Positions 12,701 to 27,200 of a stretch of DNA of 64,000 nt are shown piece by piece. A program made the position numbers and the translations under genes. Each line of letters starts with the position of its first letter. Positions within the stretch are counted from its first letter, which is position 1. The notes beneath the pieces were generated by a model. The model did not search any database. It was not told the DNA's origin and saw nothing but the letters and a program-made list of their open reading frames with translations. Source of the stretch: Xestospongia bergquistia (Eukaryota > Porifera > Demospongiae > Haplosclerida > Petrosiidae); assembly GCA_963965975.1 (NCBI GenBank), contig OZ014417.1, positions 5,127,821-5,191,820 on the forward strand, given 5' to 3'.

Positions 12701-15700
12701 TTTAAGTTAAAGACTTTAGAAGGTTTAGACTATTGAGAGAAGTTTATAAAGTAAACTGCTCAGTCTAAAGGACTTTACGGCACTAACTAAATAAACAGCT
12801 ATTAACAGTTTAGTAAGTTTGTTTGCATTAACGCTCTAAAGTCTTTAAGTTAAAGACTTTAGAAAGTTTAGACTATTGAGAGAAGTTTATAAAGTAAACT
12901 GCTCAGTCTAAAAAACTCTAGGGCACTAACTAAATAAACAGCTATTAACAGTTTAGTAAGTTAGTTTGCATTAACGCTCTAAAGTGTTTAAGTTAAAGAC
13001 TTTAGAAGGTTTAGACTATTGAGGGAAGTTCATAAAGTAAACTGCTCAGTCTAAAGGACTTTACGGCACTAACTAAATAAAGAGGTATTAACAGTTTAGT
13101 AAGTTAGTTTGCATTAACGCTCTAAAGTCTTTAAGACAAAGACTTTAGAAGGTTTAGACTAATGAGAGAAGTTTATAAAGTAAAATGCTCAGTCTAAAGG
13201 ACTTTAAGGCACTAACTAAATAAACAACTATTAAGAGTTTAGTAAGTTAGTTTGCATTAACGCTCTAAAGTCTTTAAGTTAAAGACTTTAGAAGGTTTAG
13301 ACTATTGAGAGAAGTTTATAAAGTAAACTGCTCAGTCTAAAGGACTTTACGGCACTAACTAAATAAACCGCTATAAACAGTTTAGTAAGTTAGTTTGCAT
13401 TAACGCTCTAAAGTCTTTAAGATAAAGACTTTAGAAGGTTTAGACTAATGAGAGAAGTTTATAAAGTAAACTGCTCAGTCTTAAGGACTTTAAGGCACTA
13501 ACTAAATAAACAGGTATTAACAGTTCAGTAAGTTAGTTTGCATTAACGCTCTAAAGTCTTTAAGTTAAAGACTTTAGAAGGTTTAGACTATTGAGATAAG
13601 TTTATAAAGTAAACTGCTCAGTCTAAAGGACTTTATGGCACTAACTAAATAAACAGCTATTAACAGTTTAGTAAGTTAGTTTGCATTAAAGCTCTAAAGT
13701 CTTTAAGATAAAGACTTTAGAAGGTTTACACTAATGAGAGAATTTTATAAAGTAAACTGCTCAGTCTAAAGGACTTTAAGGCACTAACTAAATAAACAAC
13801 TATTAACAGTTTAGTAAGTTAGTTTGCATTAGCGCTCTAAAGTCTTTAAGTTAAAGACTTTAGAAGGTTTCGACTATTGAGAGAAGTTTATAAAAGAAAC
13901 TGCTCAGTTTAAGGACTTTATGGCACTAACTAAATAAACAGCTATTAACAGTTTAGTAAGTTAGTTTGCATTAACGCTCTAAAGTCTTTAAGTTAAAGAC
14001 TTTAGAAGGTTTAGACTATTGAGAGAAGTTTATAAAGTAAACTGCTCAGTCTAGAGGACTTTCTGGCACTAACTAAATAATCAGCTATTAATAGTTTAGT
14101 AAGTTTGTTTGCATTAACGCTCTAAAGTCTTTAAGTTAAAGACTTTAGTAGGTTTAGACTATTGACACAAGATTATAAAGTAAACTACTCAGTCTGAAGA
14201 ACTTTAGGGCACTAACTAAATAAACAGCTATTAACAGTTTAGTAAGTTAGTTTGCATTAACGCTCTAAAGTCTTTAAGTTAAAGACTTTAGAAGGTTTCG
14301 ACTATTGAGAGAAGTTTATAAAAGAAACTGCTCAGTTTAAGGACTTTATGGCACTAACTAAATAAACAGCTATTAACAGTTTAGTAAGTTTGTTTGCATT
14401 AACGCTCTTAAGTCTTTAAGTTAAAGACTTTAGTAAGTTTAGACTATTGACACAAGTTTATAAAGTAAAATGTTCAGTCTAAAGGTCTTTATGGCACTAA
14501 GTAAATAAACAGCTATTAACAGTTTAGTAAGTTAGTTTGCATTAACGCTCTAAAGTCTTTAAGTTAAAAACTTTAGAAGGTTTAGAATATTGAGAGATTT
14601 TTATAAAGTAAACTGCTCATTCTATAGGACTTTATGGCACTAACTAAATAAACAGCTATTAACAGTTTAGTAAGTTAGTTTGCATTAACGCTCTAAAGTC
14701 TTTAAGTTAAAGACTTTAGAAGGTTTAGACTATTGAGATAAGTTTATAAAGTAAACTGCTCAGTCTAAAGGTCTTTATGGCACTAACTAAAGAAGTAGCT
14801 ATTAACAGTTTAGTAAGTTAGTTTGCATTAACGCTCTAAAGTCTTTAAGTTAAAGACTTTAGAAAGTTTAGACTATTGAGAGAAGTTTATAAAGTAAACT
14901 GCTCAGTCTAAAGGACTTTATGGCGCGAACTAAATAAACAACTATTAACAGTTTTGTAAGTTAGTTTGCATTAACGCTCTAAAGTCTTTAAGTTAAAGAC
15001 TTTACAAGGTTTAGACTTTTGAGAGAAGTTTATAAAGTAAACTGCTCAGTCTGAAGAACTTTAGGGCACTAACTAAATAAACAGCTATTAACAGTTTAGT
15101 AAGTTAGTTTGCATTAACGCTCTAAAGTCTTTAAGTTAAAGACTTTAGAAGGTTTCGACTATTGAGAGAAGTTTATAAAAGAAACTGCTCAGTTTAAGGA
15201 CTTTATGGCACTAACTAAATAAACTGCTATTAACAGTTTAGTAAGTTAGTTTGCATTAACGCTCTAAAGTCTTTAAGTTAAAGACTTTAGAAGGTTTAGA
15301 CTATTGAGAGAAGTTTATAAAGTAAACTGCTCAGTCTAAAGGACTTTACGGCACTAACTAAATAAACAGCTATTAACAGTTTAGTAAGTTTGTTTGCATT
15401 AACGCTCTAAAGTCTTTAAGTTCAAGACTTTAGAAAGTTTAGACTATTGAGAGAAGTTTATAAAGTAAACTGCTCAGTCTAAAAAACTCTATGGCACTAA
15501 CTAAATAAACAGCTATTAACAGTTTAGGATGTTAGTTTGCATTAACGCTCTAAAGTCTTTAAGTTAAAGACTTTAGAAGGTTTAGACTATTGAGGGAAGT
15601 TTATAAAGTAAACTGCTCAGTCTAAAGGACTTTACGGCACTAACTAAATAAACAGCTATTAACAGTTAAGTAAGTTAGTTTGCATTAACGCTCTAAAGTC

Positions 15701-16261
15701 TTTAAGACAAAGACTTTGGAAGGTTTAGACTAATGAGAGAAGTTTATAAAGTAAACTGCCCAGTCTAAAGGACTTTAAGGCACTAACTAAATAAACAACT
15801 ATTAACAGTTTAGTAAGTTAGTTTGCATTAACGCTCTACAGTCTTTAAGTTAAAGACTTTAGAAGGTTTAGACTATTGAGAGAAGTTTATAAAGTAAACT
15901 GCTCAGTCTAAAGGACTTTATGGCACTAACTAAATGAACAACTATTAACAGTTTAGTAAGTTAGTTTGCATTAACGCTCTAAAGTCTTTAAGATAAAGAC
16001 TTTAGAAGGTTTAGACTAATGAGAGAAGTTTATAAAGTAAACTGCTCAGTCTAAAGGACTTTAAGGCACTAACTCAATAAACAACTATTAACAGTTTAGT
16101 AAGTTAGTTTGCATTAACGCTCTAAAGTCTTTAAGTTAAAGACTTTAGAAGGTTTAGACTATTGAGAGAAGTTTATAAAGTAAACTGCTCAGTCTAAAGG
16201 ACTTTATGGCACTAACTAAATAAACAGCTATTAACAGTTTAGTAAGTTACTTTGCATTAAC

Positions 16262-18270
16262 GCTCTAAAGTCTTTAAGATAAAGACTTTAGAAGGTTTAG
16301 ACTATTGAGAGAAGTTCATAAAGTAAACTGCTCAGTCTAAAGGACTTTAAGGCACTAACTAAAGAAACAGCTATTAACAGTTTAGTAAGTTAGTTTGCAT
16401 TAACTCTCAAAAGTCTTTAAGTTAAAGACTTTAAAAGGTTTAGACTATTTAGACAAGTTTATAAAGTAAACTGCTCAGTCTAAACGACTTTATGGCACTA
16501 ACTAAATAAACAGCTATTAACAGTTTAGTAAGTTAGTTTAAATTAACGCTCTAAAGTCTTTAAGTTAAAGACTTTAGAAGGTTTAGACTATTGAGAGAAG
16601 TTTATAAAGTAAACTGCTCAGTCTAAAGGACTTTACGGCACTAACTAAATAAACAGCTATTAACAGTTTAGTAAGTTTGTTTGCATTAACGCTCTAAAGT
16701 CTTTATGTTAAACACTCTAGAAAGTTTAGACTATTGAGAGAAGTTTATAAAGTAAACTGCTCAGTCTAAAGGACTTTATGGCACTAACTAAATAAACAAC
16801 TATTAACAGTTTAGTAAGTTAGTTTGCATTAACGCTCTAAAGTCTTTAAGTTAAAGACTTTAGAAGGTTTAGACTATTGAAAGAAGTTTATAAAGTAAAC
16901 TGCTCAGTCTAAAGGACTTTACGGCACTAACTAAATAAACAGCTATTAACAGTTTAGTAAGTTAGTTTGCATTAACGCTCTAAAGTCTTTAAGATAAAGA
17001 CTTAGAAGGTTTAGACTAATGAGAGAAGTTTATAAAGTAAACTGCTCAGTCTAAAGGACTTTAAGGCACTAACTAAATAAACAACTATTAACAGTTAGTA
17101 AGTTAGTTTGCATTAACGCTCTAAAGTCTTTAAGTTAAAGACTTTAGAAGGTTTAGACTATTGAGAGAAGTTTATAAAGTAAACTGGTCAGTCTAAAGGA
17201 CACTATGGCACTAACTAAATAAACAGCTATTAACAGTTTAGTAATTTATTTTGCATTAACGCTCTAAAGTCTTTAAGATAAAGACTTTAGAAGGTTTAGA
17301 CTATTGAGAGAAGTTCATAAAGTAAACTGCTCAGTCTAAAGGACTTTAAGGCACTAACTAAAGAAACAGCTATTAACAGTTTAGTAAGTTAGTTTGCATT
17401 AACTCTCAAAAGTCTTTAAGTTAAAGACTTTAAAAGGTTTAGACTATTTAGACAAGTTTATAAAGTAAACTGCTCAGTCTAAACGACTTTATGGCACTAA
17501 CTAAATAAACAGCTATTAACATTTTAGTAAGTTAGTTTAAATTAACGCTCTAAAGTCTTTAAGTTAAAGACTTTAGAAGGTTTAGACTATTGAGAGAAGT
17601 TTATAAAGTAAACTGCTCAGTCTAAAGGACTTTACGGCACTAACTAAATAAACAGCTATTAACAGTTTAGTAAGTTTGTTTGCATTAACGCTCTAAAGTC
17701 TTTATGTTAAAGACTTTAGAAAGTTTAGACTATTGAGAGAAGTTTATAAAGTAAACTGCTCAGTCTAAAGGACTTTATGGCACTAACTAAATAAACAGCT
17801 ATTAACAGTTTAGTAAGTTAGTTTGCATTAACGCTCTAAAGTCTTTAAGTTAAAGACTTTAGAAGGTTTAGACTATTGAGAGAAGTTTATAAAGTAAACT
17901 GCTCAGTCTAAAGGACTTTACGGCACTAACTAAATAAACAGCTATTAACAGTTTAGTAAGTTAGTTTGCATTAACGCTCTAAAGTCATTAAGATAAAGAC
18001 TTTAGAAGGTTTAGACTAATGAGAGAAGTTTATAAAGTAAACTGCTCAGTCTAAAGGACTTTAAGGCACTAACTAAATAAACAACTATTAACAGTTAGTA
18101 AGTTAGTTTGCATTAACGCTCTAAAGTCTTTAAGTTAAAGACTTTAGAAGGTTTAGACTATTGAGAGAAGTTTATAAAGTAAACTGCTCAGTCTAAAGGA
18201 CTTTATGGCACTAACTAAATAAACAGCTATTAACAGTTTAGTAATTTATTTTGCATTAACGCTCTAAAGT
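16262..18270 (+). repeat. Two tandem copies of a 7-monomer (~999 bp) higher-order unit
   Basis: Diagnostic variants recur at a 999-base offset. The AACTCTCAAA variant is at 16402 and 17401, each followed by TTTAGACAAG, TAAACGAC, a TTTAAATTAACG monomer, a TTTATGTTAAA/C monomer and a GTAATTTATT monomer in the same order. Seven monomers of 143 bp give ~1 kb, so a seven-unit block was duplicated in tandem. Boundaries are approximate because neighbouring monomers are alike. Confidence 0.8.
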
Positions 18271-20650
18271 CTTTAAGATAAAGACTTTAGAAGGTTTAGA
18301 CTATTGAGAGAAGAATATAAAGTAAATTGTTCAGTCTAAAGGACTTTATGGCACTAACTAAATAAACAGCTATTAACAGTTTAGTAAGTTAGTTTGCATT
18401 AAGGCTCTAAAGTCTTTAAGTTAAAGACTTTAGAAGGTTTCGACTATTGAGAGAAGTTTATAAAAGAAACTGCTCAGTTTAAGGACTTTATGGCACTAAC
18501 TAAATAAACAGCTATTAACAGTTTAGTAAGTTTGTTTGCATTAACGCTCTTAAGTCTTTAAGTTAAAGACTTTAGTAAGTTTAGACTATTGACACAAGTT
18601 TATAAAGTAAAATGTTCAGTCTAAAGGACTTTATGGCACTAAGTAAATAAACAGCTATTAACAGTTTAGTAAGTTAGTTTGCATTAACGCTCTAAAGTCT
18701 TCAAGTTAAAGACTTTAGAAAGTTTAGACTATTGAGAGAAGTTTATAAAGTAAACTGCTCAGTATAAAAAACTCTATGGCACTAACTAAATAAACAGCTA
18801 CTAACAGTTTAGTATGTTAGTTTGCATTAACGCTCTAAAGTCTTTAAGTTAAAGACTTTAGAAGGTTTAGACTATTGAGGGAAGTTTATAAAGTAAACTG
18901 CTCAGTCTAAAGGACTTTACGGCACTAACTAAATAAACAGCTATTAACAGTTTAGTAAGTTAGTTTGCGTTAACGCTCTAAAGTCTTTAAGACAAAGACT
19001 TTGGAAGGTTTAGACTAATGAGAGAAGTTTATAAAGTAAACTGCTCAGTCTAAAGGACTTTAAGGCACTGACTAAATAAACAACTATTAACAGTTTAGTA
19101 AGTTAGTTTGCATTAACGCTCTACAGTCTTTAAGTTAAAGACTTTAGAAGGTTTAGACTATTGAGAGAAGTTTATAAAGTAAACTGCTCAGTCTAAAGGA
19201 CTTTACGGCACTAACTAAATAAACAGCTATTAACAGTTTAGTAAGTTAGTTTGCATTAACGCTCTAAAGTCTTTAAGATAAAGACTTTAGAAGGTTTAGA
19301 CTAATGAGAGAAGTTTATAAAGTAAACTGCTCAGTCTAAAGGACTTTAAGGCACTAACTAAATAAACAGCTATTAACAGTTTAGTAAGTTAGTTTGCATT
19401 AACCCTCTAAAGTCTTTAAGTTAAAGACTTTAGAAGGTTTAGACTATTGAGAGAAGTTTATAAACTAAACTGCTCAGTCTAAAGGACTTTATGGCACTAA
19501 CTAAATAAACAGCTATTAACAGTTTAGTAAGTTACTTTGCATTAACTCTCAAAAGTCTTTAAGTTAAAGACTTTAAAAGGTTTAGACTATTGAGAGAAGT
19601 TTATAAAGTAAACTGCTCAGTCTAAACGACTTTATGGCACTAACTAAATAAACAGCTATTAACATTTTAGTAAGTTAGTTTAAATTAACGCTCTAAAGTC
19701 TTTAAGTTAAAGACTTTAGAAGGTTTAGACTATTGAGAGAAGTTTATAAAGTAAACTGCTCAGTCCAAAGGACTTTACGGCACTAACTAAATAAACTGCT
19801 ATTAACAGTTTAGTAAGTTTGTTTGCATTAACGCTCTAAAGTCTTTAAGTTAAAGACTTTAGAAAGTTTAGACTATTGAGAGAAGTTTATAAAGTAAACT
19901 GCTCAGTCTAAAGGACTTTACGGCACTAACTAAATAAACAGCTATTAACAGTTTAGTAAGTTTGTTTGCATTAACGCTCTAAAGTCTTTAAGTTAAAGAC
20001 TTTAGAAGGTTTAGACTATGGAGGGAAGTTTATAAAGTAAACTGCTCAGTCTAAAGGACTTTATGGCACTAACTAAATAAGCAGCTATTAACAGTTTAGT
20101 AAGTTAGTTTGCATTAACGCTCTAAAGTCTTTAAGATAAAGACTTTAGAAGGTTTATACTAATGAGAGAAGTTGATAAAGTAAATTGTTCAGTCTAAAGG
20201 ACTTTATGGCACTAACTAAATAAACAGCTATTAACAGTTTAGTAAGTTAGTTTGCATTAAGGCTCTAAAGTCTTTGAGATAAAGACTTTAGAAGGTTTAG
20301 ACTAATGAGAGAAGTTTATAAAGTAAACTGCTCAGTCTAAAGGACTTTAAGGCACTAACTCAATAAACAACTATTAACAGTTTAGTAAGTTAGTTTCCAT
20401 TAACGCTCTAAAGTCTTTAAGTTAAAGACTTTAGAAGGTTTAGACTATTGAGAGAAGTTTATAAAGTAAACTGCTCAGTCTAAAGGACTTTATGGCACTA
20501 ACTAAATAAACAGCTATTAACAGTTTAGTAAGTTACTTTGCATTAACGCTCTAAAGTCTTTAAGATAAAGACTTTAGAAGGTTTAGACTATTGAGAGAAG
20601 TTTATAAAGTAAACTGCTCAGTCTAAAGGACTTTATGGCACTAACTAAAG

Positions 20651-23294
20651 AAACAGCTATTAACAGTTTAGTAAGTTAGTTTGCATTAACGCTCTAAAGT
20701 CTTTAAGTTAAAGACTTTAGAAGGTTTAGACTATTGAGAGAAGTTTATAAAGTAAACTGCTCAGTCTAAATGACTTTATGGCACTAACTAAATAAACAGC
20801 TATTAACAGTTTAGTAAGTTAGTTTGCATTAACGCTCTAAAGACATTAAGTTAAAGACTTTAGAAGGTTTAGACTAATGAGAGAAGTCTATAAAGTAAAC
20901 TGCTCAGTCTGAAGGACTTTAAGGCACTAACTAAATAAACAACTATTAACAGTTTAGTAAGTTAGTTTGCATTAACGCTCTAAAGTCTTTTAAGTTAAAG
21001 ACTTTAGAAGGTTTAGACTATTGAGAGAAGTTTATAAAGTAAACTGCTCAGTCTAAAGGACTTTAAGGCACTAACTAAATAAACAGCTATTAACAGTTTA
21101 GTAAGTTAGTTTGCATTAACGCTCTAAAGTCTTTAAGTTAACTACTTTAGAAGGTTTAGACTATTGAGAGAAGTTTATAAAGTAAACTGCTCAGTCTAAA
21201 GGACTTTATGGCACTAACTAAATAAACAGCTATTAACAGTTTAGTAAGTTAGTTTGCATTAACGCTCTAAAGTCTTTAAGATAAAGACTTTAGAAGGTTT
21301 AGACGAATGAGAGAAGTTTATAAAGTAAACTGCTTAGTCTAAAGGACTTTAAGGCACTAACTAAATAAACAACTATTAACAGTTTAGTAAGTTAGTTTGC
21401 ATTAACGCTCTAAAGTCTTTAAGTTAAAGACTTTAAAAGGTTTAGACTATTGAGAGAAGTTTATAAAGTAAACTGCTCAGTCTAAAGGACTTTATGGCAC
21501 TAACTAAATAAACAGCTATTAACAGTTTAGTAATTTATTTTGCATTAACGCTCTAAAGTCTTTAAGATAAAGACTTTAGAATGTTTAGAGTAATGAGAGA
21601 AGTTTATAAAGTAAACTGCTTAGTCTAAAGGACTTTAAGGCACTAACTAAATAAACAACTATTAAGAGTTCAGTAACTTAGTTTGCATTAACGCTCTAAA
21701 GTCTTTAAGTTAAAGACTTTAGAAGGTTTAGACTATTGAGAGAAGTTTATAAAGTAAACTGCTCAGTCTAAAGGACTTTACGGCACTAACTAAATAAACA
21801 GCTATTAACAGTTTAGTAAGTTAGTTTGCATTAACGCTCTAAAGTCTTTAAGTTAAAGACTTTAGAAGATTTAGACTAATGAGAGAAGTTTATAAAGTAA
21901 ACTGCTCAGTCTAAAGGACTTTAAGGCACTAACTAAATAAACAACTATTAACAGTTTAGTAAGTTAGTTTGCATTAACGCTCTAAAGTCTTTAAGTTAAA
22001 GACTTTAGAAGGTTTAGACTATTGAGAGAAGTTTATAAAGTAAACTGCTGAGTCTAAAGGACTTTATGGCACTAACTAAATAAACAGCTATTAACAGTTT
22101 AGTAAGTTAGTTTGCATAAACGCTCTGAAGTCTTGAAGATAAAGACTTTAGAAGGTTTAGACTAATGAGAGAAGTTTATAAAGTAAACTGCTCAGTCTAA
22201 AGGACTTTAAGGCACTAACTAAATAAACAACTATTATCAGTTTAGTAAGTTAGTTTGCATTAACGCTCTAAAGTCTTTAAGTTAAAGACTTTAGAAGGTT
22301 TAGACTATCGAGAGAAGTTTATAAAGTAAACTGCTCAGTCTAAAGGACTTTATGGCTCTAACTAAATAAACAGCTATTAACAGTTTAGTAATTTATTTTG
22401 CATTAACGCTCTAAAGTCTTTAAGATAAAGACTTTGGAAGATTTAGACTATTGAGAGAAGTTTATAAAGTAAACTGCTCAGTCTAGAGGACTTTATGGCA
22501 CTAACTAAATAAACAGCTATTAACAGTTTAGTAAGTTAGTTTGCATTAACGCTCTAAAGTCTTTAAGTTAAAGACTTTAGAAGGTTTAGACTATTGAGAG
22601 AAGTTTATAAAGTAAACTGCTCAGTCTAAATGACTTTATGGCACTAACTAAATAAACAGCTATTAACAGTTTAGTAAGTTAGTTTGCATTAACGCTCTAA
22701 AGACATTAAGTTAAAGACTTTAGAAGGTTTAGACTAATGAGAGAAGTCTATAAAGTAAACTGCTCAGTCTGAAGGACTTTAAGGCACTAACTAAATAAAC
22801 AACTATTAACAGTTTAGTAAGTTAGTTTGCATTAACGCTCTAAAGTCTTTTAAGTTAAAGACTTTAGAAGGTTTAGACTATTGAGAGAAGTTTATAAAGT
22901 AAACTGCTCAGTCTAAAGGACTTTAAGGCACTAACTAAATAAACAGCTATTAACAGTTTAGTAAGTTAGTTTGCATTAACGCTCTAAAGTCTTTAAGTTA
23001 ACTACTTTAGAAGGTTTAGACTATTGAGAGAAGTTTATAAAGTAAACTGCTCAGTCTAAAGGACTTTATGGCACTAACTAAATAAACAGCTATTAACAGT
23101 TTAGTAAGTTAGTTTGCATTAACGCTCTAAAGTCTTTAAGATAAAGACTTTAGAAGGTTTAGACGAATGAGAGAAGTTTATAAAGTAAACTGCTTAGTCT
23201 AAAGGACTTTAAGGCACTAACTAAATAAACAACTATTAACAGTTTAGTAAGTTAGTTTGCATTAACGCTCTAAAGTCTTTAAGTTAAAGACTTT
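20651..23294 (+). repeat. 13-monomer (1860 bp) duplication with a ~780-bp near-identical stretch
   Basis: The stretch 20651-21434 recurs at 22511-23294, offset exactly 1860 bases, and I saw no difference over most of it. Shared private variants include AAAGACATTAAG, GAGAAGTCTATAAAG, CAGTCTGAAGG, CTTTTAAGTTAAAG, AACTACTTTAG and AGACGAATGAG. Copies separate by an A/G change near 21435/23295 and then more widely. This is among the youngest-looking duplications in the array. Confidence 0.85.
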
Positions 23295-25249
23295 AGAAGG
23301 TTTAGACTATTGAGAGAAGTTTATAAAGTAAACTGCTCAGTCTAAAGGACTTTATGGCACTAACTAAATGAACAGCTATTAACAGTTTAGTAAGTTAGTT
23401 TGCATTAACGCTCTAAAGTCTTTAAGTTAAAGACTTTAGAAGGTTTAGACTATTGAGAGAAGTTTATAAAGTAAACTGCCTAGTCTAAAGGACTTTAAGG
23501 CACTAACTAAATAAACAGCTATTAACAGTTTAGTAAGTTAGTTTGCATTAACTCTCAAAAGTCTTTAAGTTAAAACTTTAAAAGGTTTAGACTATTGAGA
23601 CAAGTTTATAAAGTAAACAGCTCAGTCTAAACGACTTTATGGCACTAACTAAATAAACAGCTATTAACATTTTAGTAAGTTAGTTTAAATTAACGCTCTA
23701 AAGTCTTTAAGTTAAAGACTTTAGAAGGTTTAGACTATTGAGAGAAGTTTATATAGTAAACTGCTCAGTCTAAAGGACTTTACGGCACTAACTAAATAAA
23801 CAGCTATTAACAGTTTAGTAAGTTTGTTTGCATTAACGCTCTAAAGTCTTTAAGTTAAAGACTTTAGAAAGTTTAGACTATTGAGAGAAGTTTATAAAGT
23901 AAACTGCTCAGTCTAAAGGACTTTATGGCACTAACTAAATAAACAGCTATTAACAGTTTAGTAAGTTAGTTTGCATTAACGCTCTAAAGTCTTTAAGTTA
24001 AAGACTTTAGAAGGTTTAGACTATTGAGAGAAGTTTATAAAGTAAACTGCTCAGTCTAAAGGACTTTACGGCACTAACTAAATAAACAGCTATTAACAGT
24101 TTAGTAAGTTAGCTTGCATTAACGCTCTAAAGTCTTTAAGATAAAGACTTTAGAAGGTTTAGACAAATGAGAGAAGTTTATAAAGTTAACTGCTCAGTCT
24201 AAAGGACTTTAAGGCACTAACTAAATACACAACTATTAACAGTTAGTAAGTTAGTTTGCATTAACGCTCTAAAGTCTTTAAGTTAAAGACTTTAGAAGGT
24301 TTAGACTATTGAGAGAAGTTTATAAAGTAAACTGCTCAGTCTAAAGGACTTTATGGCACTAACTAAATAAACAACTATTAACAGTTTAGTAATTTATTTT
24401 GCGTTAACGCTCTAAAGTAATTAAGATAAAGACTTTAGAAAGTTTAGACTATTGAGAGAAGTTTATAAAGTAAACTGCTCAGTCTAAAGGACTTTATGGC
24501 ACTAACTAAACAAACAGCTATTAACAGTTTAGTAAGTTAGTTTGCATTAACGCTCTAAAGTCTTTAAGTTAAAGACTTTAGAAGATTTAGACTATTGAGA
24601 GAAGTTTATAAAGTAAACTGCTCAGTCTAAAGGACTTTATGGCACTAACTAAATAAACAGCTATTAACAGTTTAGTAAGTTAGTTTGCATTAACGCTCTA
24701 AAGTCTTTAAGATAAAGACTTTAGAATGTTTAGACTAATGAGAGAAGTTTATAAAGTAAACTGCTCAGTCTAAAGGACTTTAAGGCACTAACTAAATAAA
24801 GAACTATTAACAGTTTAGTAAGTTAGTTTGCATTAATGCTCTACAGTCTTTAAGTTAAAGACTTTAGAAGGTTTAGACTATTGAGTGAAGTTTATAAAGT
24901 AAACTGCTCAGTCTAAAGGACTTTATGGCACTAACTAAATAAACAGCTATTAACAGTTTAGTAAGTTAGTTTGCATTAACGCTCTAAAGTCTTTAAGATA
25001 AAGACTTTAGAAGGTTTAGACTCATGAGAGAAGTTTATAAAGTAAACTGCTCAGTCTAAAGGACTTTAAGGCACTAACTCAATAAACAACTATTAACAGT
25101 TTAGTAAGTTAGTTTGCATTAACGCTCTAAAGTCTTTAAGTTAAAGACTTTAGAAGGTTTAGACTATTGAGAGAAGTTTATAAAGTAAACTGCTCAGTCT
25201 AAAGGACTTTATGGCACTAACTAAATAAACAGCTATTAACAGTTTAGTA

Positions 25250-27200
25250 AGTTACTTTGCATTAACGCTCTAAAGTCTTTAAGATAAAGACTTTAGAAGG
25301 TTTAGACTATTGAGAAAAGTTCATAAAGTAAACTGCTCAGTCTAAAGGACTTTAAGGCACTAACTAAAGAAACAGCTATTAACAGTTTAGTAAGTTAGTT
25401 TGCATTAACTCTCAAAAGTCTTTAAGTTACAGACTTTAAAAGGTTTAGACTATTGAGACAAGTTTATAAAGTAAACTGCTCAGTCTAAACGACTTTATGG
25501 CACTAACTAAATAAACAGCTATTAACATTTTAGTAAGTTAGTTTAAATTAACGCTCTAAAGTCTTTAAGTTAAAGACTTTAGAAGGTTTAGACTATTGAG
25601 AGAAGTTTATAAAGTAAACTGCTCAGTCTAAAGGACTTTACGGCACTAACTAAATAAACAGCTATTAACAGTTTAATAAGTTTGTTTGCATTAACGCTCT
25701 AAAGTCTTTATGTTAAAGACTTTAGAAAGATTAGACTATTGAGACAAGTTTATAAAGTAAACTGCTCAGTCTAAAGGACTTTATGGCACTAATTAAATAA
25801 ACAGCTATTAACAGTTTAGTAATTTATTTTGCATTAACGCTGTAAAGTCTTTAAGATAAAGACTTTAGAAGGTTTAGACTATTGAGAGATCTTTATAAAG
25901 TAAACTGCTCAGTCTCGAGGACTTTATGGCACTAACTAAATAAACAGCTATTAACAGTTTAGTAAGTTAGTTTGCATTAACGCTCTAAAGTCTTTAAGTT
26001 AAAGACTTTAGAAGGTTTAGACTATTGAAACAAGTTTATAAAGTAAACTGTTCAGTCTAAAGGACTTTATGGCATTAACTAAGTACAGCTATTAACAGTT
26101 TAGTAAGTTAGTTTGCATTAACGCTCTAAAGTCTTTAAGTTAAAGACTTTAGAAGGTTTAGACTATTGAGAGAAGTTTATAAAGTAAACTGCTCAGTCTA
26201 AAGGACTTTATGGCACTAACTAAATAAACAGCTATTAACAGTTTAGTAAGTTACTTTGCATTAACGCTCTAAAGTCTTTAAGATAAAGACTTTAGAAGGT
26301 TTAGACTATTGAGAGATGTTCATAAAGTAAACTGCTCAGTCTAAAGGACTTTAAGGCACTAACTAAAGAAACAGCTATTAACAGTTTAGTAAGTTAGTTT
26401 GCATTAACTCTCAAAAGTCTTTAAGTTAAAGACTTTAAAAGGTTTAGACTATTGAGACAAGTTTATAAAGTAAACTGCTCAGTCTAAACGACTTTATGGC
26501 ACTAACTAAATAAACAGCTATTAACATTTTAGTAAGTTAGTTTAAATTAACGCTCTAAAGTCTTTAAGTTAAAGACTTTAGAAGGTTTAGACTATTGAGA
26601 GAAGTTCATAAAGTAAACTGCTCAGTCTAAAGGACTTTACGGCACTAACTAAATAAACAGCTATTAACAGTTTAGTAAGTTTGTTTTCATTAACGCTCTA
26701 AAGTCTTTATGTTAAAGACTTTAGAAAGTTTAGACTATTGAGAGAAGTTTATAAAGTAAACTGCTCAGTCTAAAGGACTTTATGGCACTAACTAAATAAA
26801 CAGCTATTAACAGTTTAGTAATTTATTTTGCATTAACGCTCTAAAGTCTTTAAGATAAAGACTTTAGAAGGTTTAGACTATTGAGAGATGTTTATAAAGT
26901 AAACTGCTCAGTCTAGAGGACTTTATGGCACTAACTAAATAAACAGCTATTAACAGTTTAGTAAGTTAGTTTGCATTAACGCTCTAAAGTCTTTAAGTTA
27001 AAGACTTTAGAAGGTTTAGACTATTGAAACAAGTTTATAAAGTAAACTGTTCAGTCTAAAGGACTTTATGGCATTAACTAAATACAGCTATTAACAGTTT
27101 AGTAAGTTAGTTTGCATTAATGCTCTAAAGTCTTTAAGTTAAAGACTTTAGAAGGTTTAGACTATTGAGAGAAGTTTATAAAGTAAACTGCTCAGTCCAA
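25250..27200 (+). repeat. Second pair of 7-monomer (~999 bp) higher-order units
   Basis: The TTACTTTGC variant at 25252 and 26251, and AACTCTCAAA at 25407 and 26406, give a 999-base offset. The variant order (GTTCATAAAG, TAAACGAC, TTTAAATTAACG, TTTATGTTAAAG, GTAATTTATT, GAAACAAG with a shortened TACAGC monomer) matches between copies and partly matches the 16.3-18.3 kb blocks. Edges are approximate. Confidence 0.75.
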
